NCBI GenBank assembly: GCA_036382855.1
Contig: DASVPO010000021.1
Location: 53,874-117,873, forward strand
Source: DASVTR01 sp036382855
Lineage (GTDB): Bacteria; Acidobacteriota; Blastocatellia; Pyrinomonadales; Pyrinomonadaceae
Direction: 5' to 3'
DNA: 64,000 nucleotides
In this document: in pieces, positions 20,064 to 28,010 of the stretch
Position numbering within the stretch: the stretch's first letter is position 1
How the letters are laid out: the number at the start of each line of letters is the position of its first letter
Program-made: the position numbers and the translations under genes
The notes under the pieces: model-generated
Database searches by the model: none
The model's input: only the letters and a program-made list of their open reading frames with translations
Told to the model about the DNA's origin: nothing

Positions 20064-20275
20064 TTTTTATCTTTAGTTCTTTCCTTAAATCAGCTTAGTC
20101 AAACTAATTTGAGGAATAAAAGCGTAAAGCCTAAAATTAGCAGACAACTTATCCAAACAAGCACGCGACTGGAAATCTGCTATAAAGTCGTGTAGAGCTC
20201 CAATAGAAATATTACCGAATCTGTAGAAGAAGCTGATTACTATAAACGTTGGAATTAGCGCAAACATAATATAAA

Positions 20276-20316
20276 AATCGGTAGCGTACGCGGTCGAGTG
20301 CAAGCGGTTGTTAGGC
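20276..20316 (-). repeat. left half of a reverse attC
   Basis: Minus strand: GCCTAAC (20310-20316) then AACCGCTTGCACTCGACCGCG, a divergent left arm. It lies just downstream of the 364-aa minus-strand gene. Its right arm is not found within the usual 60-140 bp; a weak 60-72-aa minus ORF (20085-20303) occupies the space and is not called as a gene. Confidence 0.55.
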
Positions 20317-20435
20317 CGCCACAGCGATTCTATTGCTTGAGGAATATTGCTTCGCCGATGCCAATATCCAACGATACCGTCATGCTCAAAACGGGACGGA
20401 GAGAGAAGTTTACCGACATTCTATTTTCCGACACC

Positions 20436-21530
20436 CTATTCGTCTTTGATGATAAGGTGTGTCCCGTAAACGAAATTCTCTACAGCGAAATGACCCTCGA
20501 AAGTGCAAGAAATTGAGTCGCCACTACGGCGGCAACTGAACATCGTCGTATCGTCGGCAGCACTTCGGGGACTGGACAAGGCTTGCTCAGCACACTCACC
20601 TATGACATTTACGTTGGTTTTGGTATATCGCCCTGCCGAGAAGATTGCCATTTTCACCTTCCCAAGCGGAACATCAGCAGTCTCGCCATCACGCAACGTC
20701 TGGTCTGCAACGGCATCGTGGCCTAGCAGTTCGACACGCTGAAAACAGTCTGACCGACGGGATTTGGTAGACGCTTGGAAAACCACTTGGGCACCAATGA
20801 TACCAGTGATCTCACTACGCAGCAGCTCGGCCTCTTTATCTGTCAGATCGGCTCTTGCCAGGAATCCTTGCTCCGAAGTCCAGCTTGGTTGCGAATCAAG
20901 TATCAAGTCGAGCTTGCGCCCAGCGAACTCTAACTGAGCCTGCAACTCCGTGACAGGCATCATGGCTAATCTATTTATGCCATCGCTACGCAGTTGCGCG
21001 AGAGTGGCAGGAATATCGCAGAACGCTGATCTATTATCGCCACTCCCGCTATTAGCCATACTCGCGGCGCGGTGGTCGTCTGTAGATCTCCACGTGCGAA
21101 ATCTAGCCGTGAATCGGACGCGTCTCGCGTCTAATTGCTTGAATTCATATCTCGGGCTGTTGGCATCTGCACTAGCCAGAAAGAATTGGGGTGCAACCCA
21201 ACCGACATCGGCGTAGCGGCCAATACCTTGGAGAATAGTGGCATTACACGGCGTCTGAATAGCAAGCGGGAGGACTTGTTTTGCTACGACCACCTCGTCA
21301 GGTGCGACGGGCAATTCGAGTAATTTTACCTGAGGAGTCGAGGAGGGCGGTTGCGTTTCGCCCAAGCCGTCAGACGTTGACTTGTTTCTTCTACACCCAT
21401 GCGCAACCAAGGCCAAGCTCAGCACTAGCGCGAGATGCCAGGCTAGTCTGAAAAAGAACATCTGATGCCCTTTTAGTTGCTTACACTGATCGTGGCTTCG
21501 ACCATGACAAGCAGGGCATTTATAAGCCAT
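20436..21530 (-). CDS. zinc-ribbon and membrane-segment protein, unknown; reverse cassette gene
   Basis: 364 aa from the ATG at 21530, chosen for its GGGAGG ribosome site 8 bp upstream. The N-terminus holds a zinc-ribbon-like CPACHGRSHDQC. A hydrophobic segment follows (about residues 26-45, ALVLSLALVAHGC, which could also pass for a lipoprotein signal if translation began at the Met at 21461). The remaining 300 residues are beta/alpha mixed with several Cys. Not recognised. The gene lies directly after one of the candidate leader sites (21546-21604) and ends before an attC half (20310-20316), so it is the only cassette of a short reverse sub-array. Confidence 0.6.
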   Translation of the reverse strand: MAYKCPACHGRSHDQCKQLKGHQMFFFRLAWHLALVLSLALVAHGCRRNKSTSDGLGETQPPSSTPQVKLLELPVAPDEVVVAKQVLPLAIQTPCNATILQGIGRYADVGWVAPQFFLASADANSPRYEFKQLDARRVRFTARFRTWRSTDDHRAASMANSGSGDNRSAFCDIPATLAQLRSDGINRLAMMPVTELQAQLEFAGRKLDLILDSQPSWTSEQGFLARADLTDKEAELLRSEITGIIGAQVVFQASTKSRRSDCFQRVELLGHDAVADQTLRDGETADVPLGKVKMAIFSAGRYTKTNVNVIGECAEQALSSPRSAADDTTMFSCRRSGDSISCTFEGHFAVENFVYGTHLIIKDE

Positions 21531-21545
21531 AGAAAGCACCTCCCG

Positions 21546-21604
21546 GCCTAATGCTCATTAGACCGCCACTGGTGGTAATTTCGACTTTTGCCGACTTTTA
21601 CCGC
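21546..21604 (-). repeat. candidate attI-like leader site 3
   Basis: Minus strand: GCGGTAAAAGTCGGCAAAAG, then GTCTAATGAGCATTAGGC. The last seven bases (ATTAGGC) are the core position and match the inverse core GCCTAAC at 20310 except at the first base. The same GTCTRAT-n3-GC/TG-core layout occurs at 24018, 45251 and 47788. A second, partial unit (TAAAAGTC ... GTTAGGC, minus strand 21613-21645) lies just upstream. No left inverse core is visible. Confidence 0.5.
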
Positions 21605-21843
21605 TTTTGGCGGCCTAACACCTCGCATGGTTGACTTTTACTGCTCCTTATTATCTCTATAGGCTCAATCCTTCGTCTTCCAATGAGAGTAGCTTATACA
21701 GCAATAATTCGCCGGAAAAGATATGAGAGTGTTAGGCGGGTGTCAATGTTTTTGACCTGTTGCGATTACGGCAACATCGCAATTTACGAGTCCGAGGACA
21801 TGATATTGTATGCGCTACTTTATAAAACTAGTCTGCGAGCTAG

Positions 21844-23107
21844 TCACAGAAAACTCAACGCCGCCGCCTTCCATGTGACACCGCACGCGGGAAGAAGCGT
21901 GACCACTCTTTCTGTAGTGCTCTTTCTTCCGCTTCCTCCTGCGCTTGGATGGCTCGCAGAGCGCCCTGCTGCTCCCAATACGCCTCGACGAAGGATGGTG
22001 TACCCAGCAGGTGCTTTAAGAGCCTTTGGCTTCAAATGGTCAGACAACTTGGAGAGCCGCCTTTCTTCCTCAGTCATCTGCGGCTGCGACGGCCAGCGAT
22101 GGGTGGCAAAAGCACCTAGGTCATTCACAAGGTCATCGTCAATCTTCCGTGGCTGCATCTGTCCCACGGGCTTGCCTTCCTCTTCCGGCGGATAATGATA
22201 GCGCTGAATCTGACGCCGCAGATGCACCATCCCTAAGCTAGAGGTTGCCGTCTGGACGTGATATTCGCCTGATGCTTTACAAAGTAACTCGCCCTCGCCA
22301 TCGGCCACGACAAAATAAATGGTCGGGCGTCCCATCAACTGCGGTCTGATGGGGTGTGCCTCATTTATATCTTTTAACGTGAATCTATCAGTTAGTTCAT
22401 CAATGCCGTCCTGATAATCCACTTTCCATTGCTCAAGGCGCAGACCATAATCCTCAGTTGAAAACGTATCTTTTCAAATAAAGTATTAGGGTCTTTTGAG
22501 GTATCTACAAGGTCTTCCGTAGCTGAGGAGAGGAAGGCGGAGAGCCATGGATATTGAGCCACTTATGGACGCACCAATCGAGTGCGCCGACCGTCGCCCC
22601 TTCGTCGCGTGATTTCTCTACGACGCCGGAAGTCTGTTTATCTAAAACAGTTTCATCGAGCCAGAGTAGATATTGTTCTTGCCGGGGGTAGGGATAAAAA
22701 GGAACGACCTTCAGAGCGCTTCGAGGGTCATAGCCCCACGCATAGTTGTTGAACCAATAAAGAGTGTCCCGGGACTTCTCTTTTTCCCGTTCCTTATCAG
22801 CTTCAGTTCTGAGTGAACCAAGCAACGACAGCGGAGCTTCAGCCACCCGTACAGCCTGTTCAATCTGGAAGCGAACTGCGTATTGCTTCCACTCAAAAGC
22901 GTCTCGCTCGATAGTGTTACGCGCACTCGCAGCCCGCGCCCGCAACCGTTCCAACTCTTGTGGCAGCACGACCAATGGCGCGCGTTGGCACTCTTCGAGC
23001 TTGGAGCGCAGCACATCATCGCCACCATCGCCAATGCTCATCACATCGGAAATGGCAGACATGGCAAGCGCCAGGCGGCGCGCAGAATCTTGAAGGTTGA
23101 ATGTCAA
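21844..23107 (-). pseudogene. decayed phage terminase large subunit
   Basis: The 5' part (23107 to about 22540, 200 codons) reads like the N-terminal ATPase half of a large terminase, including the Walker-A-like EKSRDEGAT and a conserved LDWCVHKWL helix. It then runs off frame. In another frame the expected continuation ATEDLVDTSKDPNTLFEKIR appears at about 22520-22460. A third frame (22422 to 21844) carries VVADGEGELL and HVQTATSS, like a terminase C-terminal part. At least two frame changes and some loss are needed, so it is a pseudogene. It follows the DUF5681 gene with a 4-bp overlap, the usual small-large terminase order. Confidence 0.65.
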
Positions 23108-23559
23108 TTCATTAGCTGTGAGGCTTCCGGCATGAAGATGGAGAGCGCCTCGATAGCCTGCTCGCGCGTGACGTCCTTGCCGCTCGCCAAGGCATCGCCC
23201 ATCAGCTTGTCAATGGCTCGCTCAAGCTGTTCGCGCTTCTCAAGGGTCAGGGTGATGGTCTGCTTAGCTTTCCCTTCCGTGCGGTCTGCAATCTCGCGTA
23301 AAGCTCCCACGTCGCCCGCTTTGGCCTTGACAATCATCTGTCCGGCAAGTATCTCCGCAAAGGTACGCCGTTCCGGGTCGGTCTCGTCCACCTTTGCCAG
23401 ATGTTTGCGATAAGCCTCTGAGAGGACGATAGATTTTGGCCGTCCCTTTGGATTACCAGACTGACTGGGCTTGAAAGGTTTCAGATTCGCCAGTCTGCGC
23501 GCCTGTGATTTACTGTTTTCTCTCTGTTTATCAGTGAAGGATTTGTCTGCTTTTGCCAT
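23104..23559 (-). CDS. DUF5681-type phage protein (small terminase-like)
   Basis: 151 aa. The N-terminal FKPSQSGNPKGRPKS block is the hallmark of the DUF5681 family, found beside large terminase genes in prophages. The rest is helical with EILAGQMIVKAKAGDVGALREIADRTEGK. It overlaps the start of the decayed terminase large subunit by 4 bp. Intact itself, but in a dead context: no capsid, portal or tail genes follow. Confidence 0.75.
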   Translation of the reverse strand: MAKADKSFTDKQRENSKSQARRLANLKPFKPSQSGNPKGRPKSIVLSEAYRKHLAKVDETDPERRTFAEILAGQMIVKAKAGDVGALREIADRTEGKAKQTITLTLEKREQLERAIDKLMGDALASGKDVTREQAIEALSIFMPEASQLMN

Positions 23560-23880
23560 AATTCGCGCCTCCCAATCGAGCGACTACAACGCTCCGGCTA
23601 TTTGAAATTATAGCAAAAGTGCTTATATCTTGGCAGCTAAAACATAAGATTTTTAGAGATTATGGGGCTTTGCTTAACGGGCACTCATGTCTAATAAATG
23701 AACTGGCGTATCTAATAATTTATCTAAACCTCAGAGAAGGCGCCTGCTCTATTGCACGCCTAGCTTTCCAAGCCAATCATTAACTAACAGGGAGCACTGC
23801 TCTGCCAACCAAATAGCTGTTCTATACGCCTGTAATCTCATGCTATGCTGCGCCTGTGGCGTCCTTCCACCCGTTTTGAA
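23560..23880. other. intergenic region upstream of leader site 1
   Basis: About 320 bp without a convincing ORF on either strand. It separates the phage remnant from the main forward cassette block. At its right end begins the first of four copies of TGGGCRTCT(TT)AAT (23882-24013). Confidence 0.4.
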
Positions 23881-24024
23881 ATGGGCGTCTAATCCTGCTG
23901 GCAGGTGGGCATCTAATTCTGTCACATTACAAGTTTTCTTAGAGGATCATTTGCTGAGGTTGGATTAGACGGCGAAATGGGCGTCTTTAATTACGCCCGT
24001 TTGGGCGTCTAATACGCGTTATGC
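23881..24024 (+). repeat. candidate attI-like leader site 1 with four direct repeats
   Basis: Four copies of TGGGCRTCT(TT)AAT start at 23882, 23906, 23978 and 24002. The last two flank a 6-bp hairpin (GGGCGT/ACGCCC), which is enclosed by ATTAGACG (23964) and CGTCTAAT (24006). The site ends in ACGC-GTTATGC (core 24018-24024), the exact complement of the first cassette's inverse core GCATAAC at 24911. Repeats plus one core and no inverse core are what an attI site would show; a decayed attC is the alternative. No integrase gene is adjacent. Confidence 0.5.
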
Positions 24025-24051
24025 TGCTATCTTGAAAAATGGAGGAACATC

Positions 24052-24882
24052 ATGAGCGATGGTAACTTGGATTTACGAGAAAAACTGCACCCACGTAATC
24101 CGCTTGGAATTTTTGCACTTTTCGTCTCTTTTACAGAGACACTTGCCGTTGTCTTCTACAAAATTCTCGATGATCCATCACATAAGACCATTTTGTTGTA
24201 TGTCATAATTGCCTATGCATTATTATCTATGTTTAGTTTTTTGATATTCCTTTGGTTCAGGCCAACAAACTTATATGCGCCGGGAGATTTCCGCGACGAT
24301 AAAACATTCATTGAGCTAATGTCAGAGGTAAGGAAAGTGAAAGCAGACGTAGCGCATGACAGTAGTGTTACTGAAGCTGTGCTGCGCGAAGTTGGAGGAA
24401 TTAGAACAAGGCAAGAATTGAAAGAACCAGACTCTACATTTGCCTGGGAGAATATCCGTAGGATGGTTGATACCTTTATAGATCGAGATAACAATGTGAC
24501 GGCTGCCGTTGGCATTCCTAGAGCTTATCTTATGATAGGAGAGTATGACCTATGTGAAAGGGTTTGTCGCTATCTTCTCTTAAAGGTTAGTGACACCCAC
24601 CCAGAGTATTACCAGATTCTTGCAAATCTAGCTTACGCTTTAGTTGGCAAGAGTGAGCATGAGGAGGCCAGAAGTCGTTTACTTGAGGTGAAAAACTTCA
24701 ATGGAGGTAAGAATTATGCTTCATGGCATGCTGTGCCGCTAGCTGTCACATACTTTCATTTGGAAAAAAGTAAAACGCCTGAATATTGGGAGGCACTCAA
24801 ATTTGCTAGAAGCAGAGATGATTACAGTGGACTTTCAGATTGGTTCCGTAGGCTATATCCAGAAATTGCGGAAGATTTATAG
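24052..24882 (+). CDS. two-span membrane protein with cytoplasmic helical domain; cassette gene
   Basis: 276 aa, ATG with GGAGG upstream. Two transmembrane segments (about residues 17-37 and 48-68) are followed by about 200 cytoplasmic residues, helical and TPR-like (AYLMIGEYDLCERVCRYLL, YYQILANLAYALVGKSEHEEARSRL). A membrane-anchored helical-repeat protein; function unknown. First cassette of the main forward block, immediately after leader site 1. Confidence 0.7.
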   Translation: MSDGNLDLREKLHPRNPLGIFALFVSFTETLAVVFYKILDDPSHKTILLYVIIAYALLSMFSFLIFLWFRPTNLYAPGDFRDDKTFIELMSEVRKVKADVAHDSSVTEAVLREVGGIRTRQELKEPDSTFAWENIRRMVDTFIDRDNNVTAAVGIPRAYLMIGEYDLCERVCRYLLLKVSDTHPEYYQILANLAYALVGKSEHEEARSRLLEVKNFNGGKNYASWHAVPLAVTYFHLEKSKTPEYWEALKFARSRDDYSGLSDWFRRLYPEIAEDL

Positions 24883-24910
24883 GCCAGCAAACTTTTTATC
24901 AGGTGACGCA

Positions 24911-25011
24911 GCATAACAACTCATTCAACCGGACGCGCAATTAGCAACCTTCTTATGCAAGGCTTGTCGCTATCGGCGGCCCGTGCGCGCCGGTTAATTC
25001 GGGCGTTCGGC
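24911..25011 (+). repeat. attC site (forward)
   Basis: Inverse core GCATAAC, left arm AACTCATTCAACCGGACGCGC, right arm GCGCGCCGGTTAATTCGGGC, core GTTCGGC (25005-25011). Closes the 276-aa membrane-protein cassette. Confidence 0.9.
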
Positions 25012-25155
25012 GGCTTCGCTGTCTTTAGGACATTTACCATCTTCATGAGAATTATGATTGACGCTCCGGTTAATCAGGAGTATGGTCAGCGCGCGTCGTA
25101 TCGTCCTAACTCATTTGACAACACAACTCACCAACCGTCCTAAGAGGAGATAATC

Positions 25156-25803
25156 ATGTTTAGAAAACTCAGTTTAGTATTTGTCGGAATAGTTGTTTTT
25201 GCCTTTGCGACAACAACTTTTGCCTCAGCCCTTCTCGACCTTAGCACAGGCGTTAACGTCGGAGCGGTCGGCAATCCGCTTTTCCCGACAAGCGCCGGAA
25301 CAAGAGATAGTTATTGGTTTGTGCTTTCGACTCCAGCAGGCGCGGCATCTGCCAACACGCAAGCATGGATCAAAGGCGGGATGGGACAGTGGAACTTTAT
25401 TCAAGGAACGCTTCCTATTTTTGCTAACGATCAAAGCGCAGGAATATCTGAATATGAAAGATGTTTTTGCTTAACCGATATGGCAGATGCAAAGCTAGAC
25501 TTAACGATGCGCGCCGACAATGTAGCTACTTTATATCTGAACAGCTACTACAATCCGGTGGTGCAATCTGCATCTAATGACACCTTCAATACAGCGAAGC
25601 CTGCGACCCAATTTCAATATACCAGTGGAAACGGTTTGAAGCTGGGGAAAAACTGTCTGAGGGTTCGCCTCAATAATGAGGGCGGGATAACGGCTTTTGC
25701 CTTGAAAGCCACGTTGCAGGCTAGAAGCGCATACGACTTCTTTGACGAAAGAAGCGCTTGTTGTAGTAAAAAGGAAGAGGTCTTTACCAGGCCATTAAGA
25801 TAG
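25156..25803 (+). CDS. secreted protein of unknown function; cassette gene
   Basis: 215 aa with a clear signal peptide (residues 1-24, ends TTFASA). The mature part is beta-rich, with WFVLSTP, AWIKGGMGQWNF and a KLDLTMRADNVATLYLN strand pair, suggesting a jelly-roll or sandwich binding domain, and a Cys pair near the C-terminus. A GGAGAT ribosome site is 6 bp upstream. About 140 bp separate it from the preceding attC core. No family recognised. Confidence 0.7.
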   Translation: MFRKLSLVFVGIVVFAFATTTFASALLDLSTGVNVGAVGNPLFPTSAGTRDSYWFVLSTPAGAASANTQAWIKGGMGQWNFIQGTLPIFANDQSAGISEYERCFCLTDMADAKLDLTMRADNVATLYLNSYYNPVVQSASNDTFNTAKPATQFQYTSGNGLKLGKNCLRVRLNNEGGITAFALKATLQARSAYDFFDERSACCSKKEEVFTRPLR

Positions 25804-25850
25804 AAAGGATTTAAGAAGCATGGGAATGGCGTGGTTACGCCGCACGCGCC

Positions 25851-25959
25851 GCCGAACAAGTCATTCGAGCCGACCGCCCGATAGCATGGCTTTCATCATG
25901 CTCTTCTACGGTCGGCTTGAATGCTTTTCGCGGGCGGCGGCTCAATTCCGGCGTTAGAG
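25851..25959 (+). repeat. attC site (forward)
   Basis: Inverse core GCCGAAC is the exact complement of the cassette's left core GTTCGGC at 25005. Arms AAGTCATTCGAGCCGACCGCC and GGCGGCTCAATTCCGGC; core GTTAGAG (25953-25959). Closes the 215-aa secreted-protein cassette. Confidence 0.88.
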
Positions 25960-26018
25960 CGCCTGAAGCCGCAGCCCCAGAGAGCAACGGGGCGTGCTTC
26001 AGGCTGCGGCAAGAGACG
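25960..26018 (+). ncRNA. ORF-less 59-bp cassette with strong hairpin
   Basis: The whole cassette body is a stem-loop: GCCTGAAGC (25961-25969) pairs with GCTTCAGGC (25996-26004), with an inner CCCC/GGGG pair. No start codon or ORF. It is flanked by attC sites on both sides, so it was mobile as a unit. It could be a terminator insulating neighbouring cassettes or a small structured RNA. Confidence 0.45.
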
Positions 26019-26105
26019 GTCTAACAGCGCGCTCAAGCCGACGCGGCACCAGCTAGCCTTTTATAATCGGGGTTGAGTGCGCGCGGCTTAGCGCGGGCGT
26101 TCGGC
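26019..26105 (+). repeat. attC site (forward)
   Basis: Inverse core GTCTAAC, arms AGCGCGCTCAAGCCGACGCGG and CGCGCGGCTTAGCGCGGGC, core GTTCGGC (26099-26105). At 87 bp it is one of the short sites. Closes the ORF-less cassette. Confidence 0.85.
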
Positions 26106-26128
26106 TGCTTCGCGTTGATATTAGAGAG

Positions 26129-26254
26129 ATGCGCGAGACTTGTTGCTCTCGCACGGCGCGCGGCTCCCCTCAGATCAAGATTGAAGGCTTCCCTGATGGG
26201 TCGTCCCGCCGCGCTTCGTGCTATTTTGGACACAACCCGATGAGCGTTGCATGA
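26129..26254 (+). CDS. possible 41-aa peptide in a short cassette
   Basis: The only reasonable forward ORF of the cassette between cores 26099 and 26398. ATG at 26129; a purine-rich TTAGAGAG precedes it. The product has three Cys and many Arg/Ser and no recognisable motif. The cassette may equally be non-coding. Confidence 0.25.
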   Translation: MRETCCSRTARGSPQIKIEGFPDGSSRRASCYFGHNPMSVA

Positions 26255-26302
26255 TTTCTTGCGAGGTGGAGAGCGAGCGTTGAGTCTTTCAATTAGCGGG
26301 CA

Positions 26303-26404
26303 GCCGAACAAGGCATTGAAGCTGACCGGTGCTGGCGTGGTTCTTATCGGTAACTTGAATGCCTTTCTATGTTATGTTCCGGCAGCTTAATGCCAGCGTT
26401 AGGT
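26303..26404 (+). repeat. attC site (forward)
   Basis: Inverse core GCCGAAC exactly complements the cassette's left core GTTCGGC at 26099. Right arm GCTTAATGCCAGC, core GTTAGGT (26398-26404). Confidence 0.85.
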
Positions 26405-26625
26405 TTCTGTTGAATGCTATTGCTCAAATAAATGAATCAGTTATCTTAAACTTTACCGAAGAATGGGCTTCCTTGAATGCTGATGAATCTTGAATGGTGT
26501 GAACCTTGTGCACGAATCGAAATCTGGCGCGAAGGTGCGTTGAATCCCCATCCGGCGCTGTGTAAGTTGAATGATAGAATCAATATTGAAGACTGATGAA
26601 AGGCGGAATGGCTGCGGCGAACGAA
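26405..26625 (+). other. 221-bp cassette without a convincing gene
   Basis: Lies between cores 26398 and 26720. Only very short reading frames: a 27-codon TTG frame beginning near 26409, and scattered ATGs that stop within 10 codons. Repeated TTGAATG words (at least five) are noticeable. Possibly a decayed gene or a non-coding cassette. Confidence 0.4.
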
Positions 26626-26726
26626 ACCTAACAACTCATTCAACCGGAGCGGGATGAGCTTGCCTCTCATCGTCAGCTTGTCGCACGATGCGGTTGATTC
26701 CCGCCCGGTTAATTCGGGCGTTGGGC
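26626..26726 (+). repeat. attC site (forward)
   Basis: Inverse core ACCTAAC exactly complements left core GTTAGGT at 26398. Arms AACTCATTCAACCGGAGCGGG and CCCGCCCGGTTAATTCGGGC, core GTTGGGC (26720-26726). Confidence 0.9.
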
Positions 26727-26814
26727 ACGCTACGCATTCACAAGACAGTTAAGTTGAGTATGAGGAAGCAAAACGGAGTGAATTCTCGGATTGAATGGTG
26801 CAATCGGAGGTGCG
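26727..26814 (+). other. 88-bp cassette, no independent gene
   Basis: The shortest non-hairpin cassette. An ATG at 26760 opens a frame that runs through the following attC and ends at 26936, giving a 58-aa product whose last 40 residues are simply translated attC. I treat it as non-coding or as a decayed gene. Confidence 0.4.
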
Positions 26815-26924
26815 GCCCAACAACTCATTCAACCCGACGCCTCGATAGCATCCCTTTTATCTTGCTTCCTTGCGTCGAATCTTGGATGCTGCTCGCTCGG
26901 CGCGGGTTAATTCGGGCGTTAGGT
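26815..26924 (+). repeat. attC site (forward)
   Basis: Inverse core GCCCAAC exactly complements left core GTTGGGC at 26720. Centre CTCGATAGCAT, right arm GCGCGGGTTAATTCGGGC, core GTTAGGT (26918-26924). Confidence 0.9.
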
Positions 26925-26983
26925 GTATGTATTTAGTGAATTAGAGTATCTAAAGCCTGAGTGTTTCGCTTCGAGGATTCATC

Positions 26984-27871
26984 ATGGCATATTGGTGGGT
27001 TGCCCAAAACAGAACATACAAGCATGAAATCAGTAATGGTTATTTATGGTCTCCATTACCAAATGATTTTGGCAACCCTTTCCATTGGGCCAATATGGGT
27101 GAAGTTAGGGTAGGGGATGTCATTTTGTCGTATGTGAAGCAACAAATTTACGCAATTGGCGTTGCAACGTCAACTGCTTATGAAAGCATACGCCCGTTTA
27201 GAAGGGGTCCAGGTATTGGATGGAAGGAAGAGGGATGGCGTGTTGATGTGAATTTTCAACAACCACCTAATAGGGTGTTAGTTCCGGAACTTGCTAGTGA
27301 TCTTTTAGCAATACTTCCTCATAAGTATTCCCCATTAACCCGAGTTGGAATGGGTAGCCAAGGATACCTTTTCCGTTTACCAACTCAAGCTGCATTGTTG
27401 CTGCTAGATGCTGCTGCGATTGAAGAAGTTCCTGAGATTCAAAATCCAATTGTGCAAGGCATATTGGAATCGGAGAACAGTGTTACTCTTAAAGAAGCGT
27501 TAGTGCTTAGCCGTGTTGGGCAGGGTAAGTTTCGCCAAGATTTAATTCGTATTTGGGCAGGGAGGTGTTGTGTTACAGGTTTGGCTGTTGAAGACTTACT
27601 AAGAGCGTCTCATATAAAGCCGTGGCGTGATTCAAATAATCGGGAGCGCCTAGACCCCTATAATGGATTGCTACTATCGCCTAATTACGACGCGGTATTC
27701 GATAAGGGATATATAAATTTCACTGATAATGGCAGGATACAGGTATCTTCTCAAATATCCGGCGAGCAACTACGCATGTTAGATATAAGTTTAAGTGTTC
27801 GTATTGATGGTCTAAAGGAGAAGCATAGGTCTTATCTGGCTTACCATCGGGAGGAAATTTTCAGGAGGTAG
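26984..27871 (+). CDS. EVE-HNH endonuclease (likely modification-dependent restriction); cassette gene
   Basis: 295 aa. The N-terminal 130 residues look like an EVE/PUA-type modified-base reader (YWWVAQNRTYKHE, then VRVGDVILSYVKQQIYAIG). The C-terminal part is an HNH_2-type nuclease: Cys-Cys-Val-Thr-Gly at about 195, catalytic SHIKPW, then RLDPYNGLLLSPNYDAVFD with the Asn and metal residues. EVE-HNH enzymes have been characterised as endonucleases that cut DNA with modified cytosine, so a type IV-like anti-phage role is likely; that is inference from architecture. Single-gene cassette with exact complement cores (GTTAGGT at 26918, ACCTAAC at 27888). Confidence 0.8.
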   Translation: MAYWWVAQNRTYKHEISNGYLWSPLPNDFGNPFHWANMGEVRVGDVILSYVKQQIYAIGVATSTAYESIRPFRRGPGIGWKEEGWRVDVNFQQPPNRVLVPELASDLLAILPHKYSPLTRVGMGSQGYLFRLPTQAALLLLDAAAIEEVPEIQNPIVQGILESENSVTLKEALVLSRVGQGKFRQDLIRIWAGRCCVTGLAVEDLLRASHIKPWRDSNNRERLDPYNGLLLSPNYDAVFDKGYINFTDNGRIQVSSQISGEQLRMLDISLSVRIDGLKEKHRSYLAYHREEIFRR

Positions 27872-27887
27872 AATTGCGACGACATAC

Positions 27888-27998
27888 ACCTAACAACTCA
27901 TTCAAACCGACCGCCCTTAGCTTGCCTCTTATCAACCTTTGCTGGTACATCTCAGGTTGTCGCTCTCGTCGGGCAGCGGGTTAATCCGGGCGTTAGGC
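27888..27998 (+). repeat. attC site (forward)
   Basis: Inverse core ACCTAAC, arms AACTCATTCAAACCGACCGCC and GCAGCGGGTTAATCCGGGC, core GTTAGGC (27992-27998). Closes the EVE-HNH cassette. Confidence 0.9.
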
Positions 27999-28010
27999 TT
28001 TTTGTTGAAT

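Noticed and set aside
20085..20303. Minus-strand ORF of 72 codons with a hydrophobic N-terminus
   Set aside because: It starts at TTG inside an attC half, has no ribosome site and its composition is not convincing.
21731..21737. Forward GTTAGGC as a further cassette core
   Set aside because: No arm, no matching inverse core downstream and no gene following on the forward strand.
26688..26936. ORF of 82 codons running through two attC sites, and similar upstream extensions of the TIR and other genes
   Set aside because: Most of the product is translated attC (recurring LIRALG and TTHSTRRLDS peptides). True starts lie after the core.
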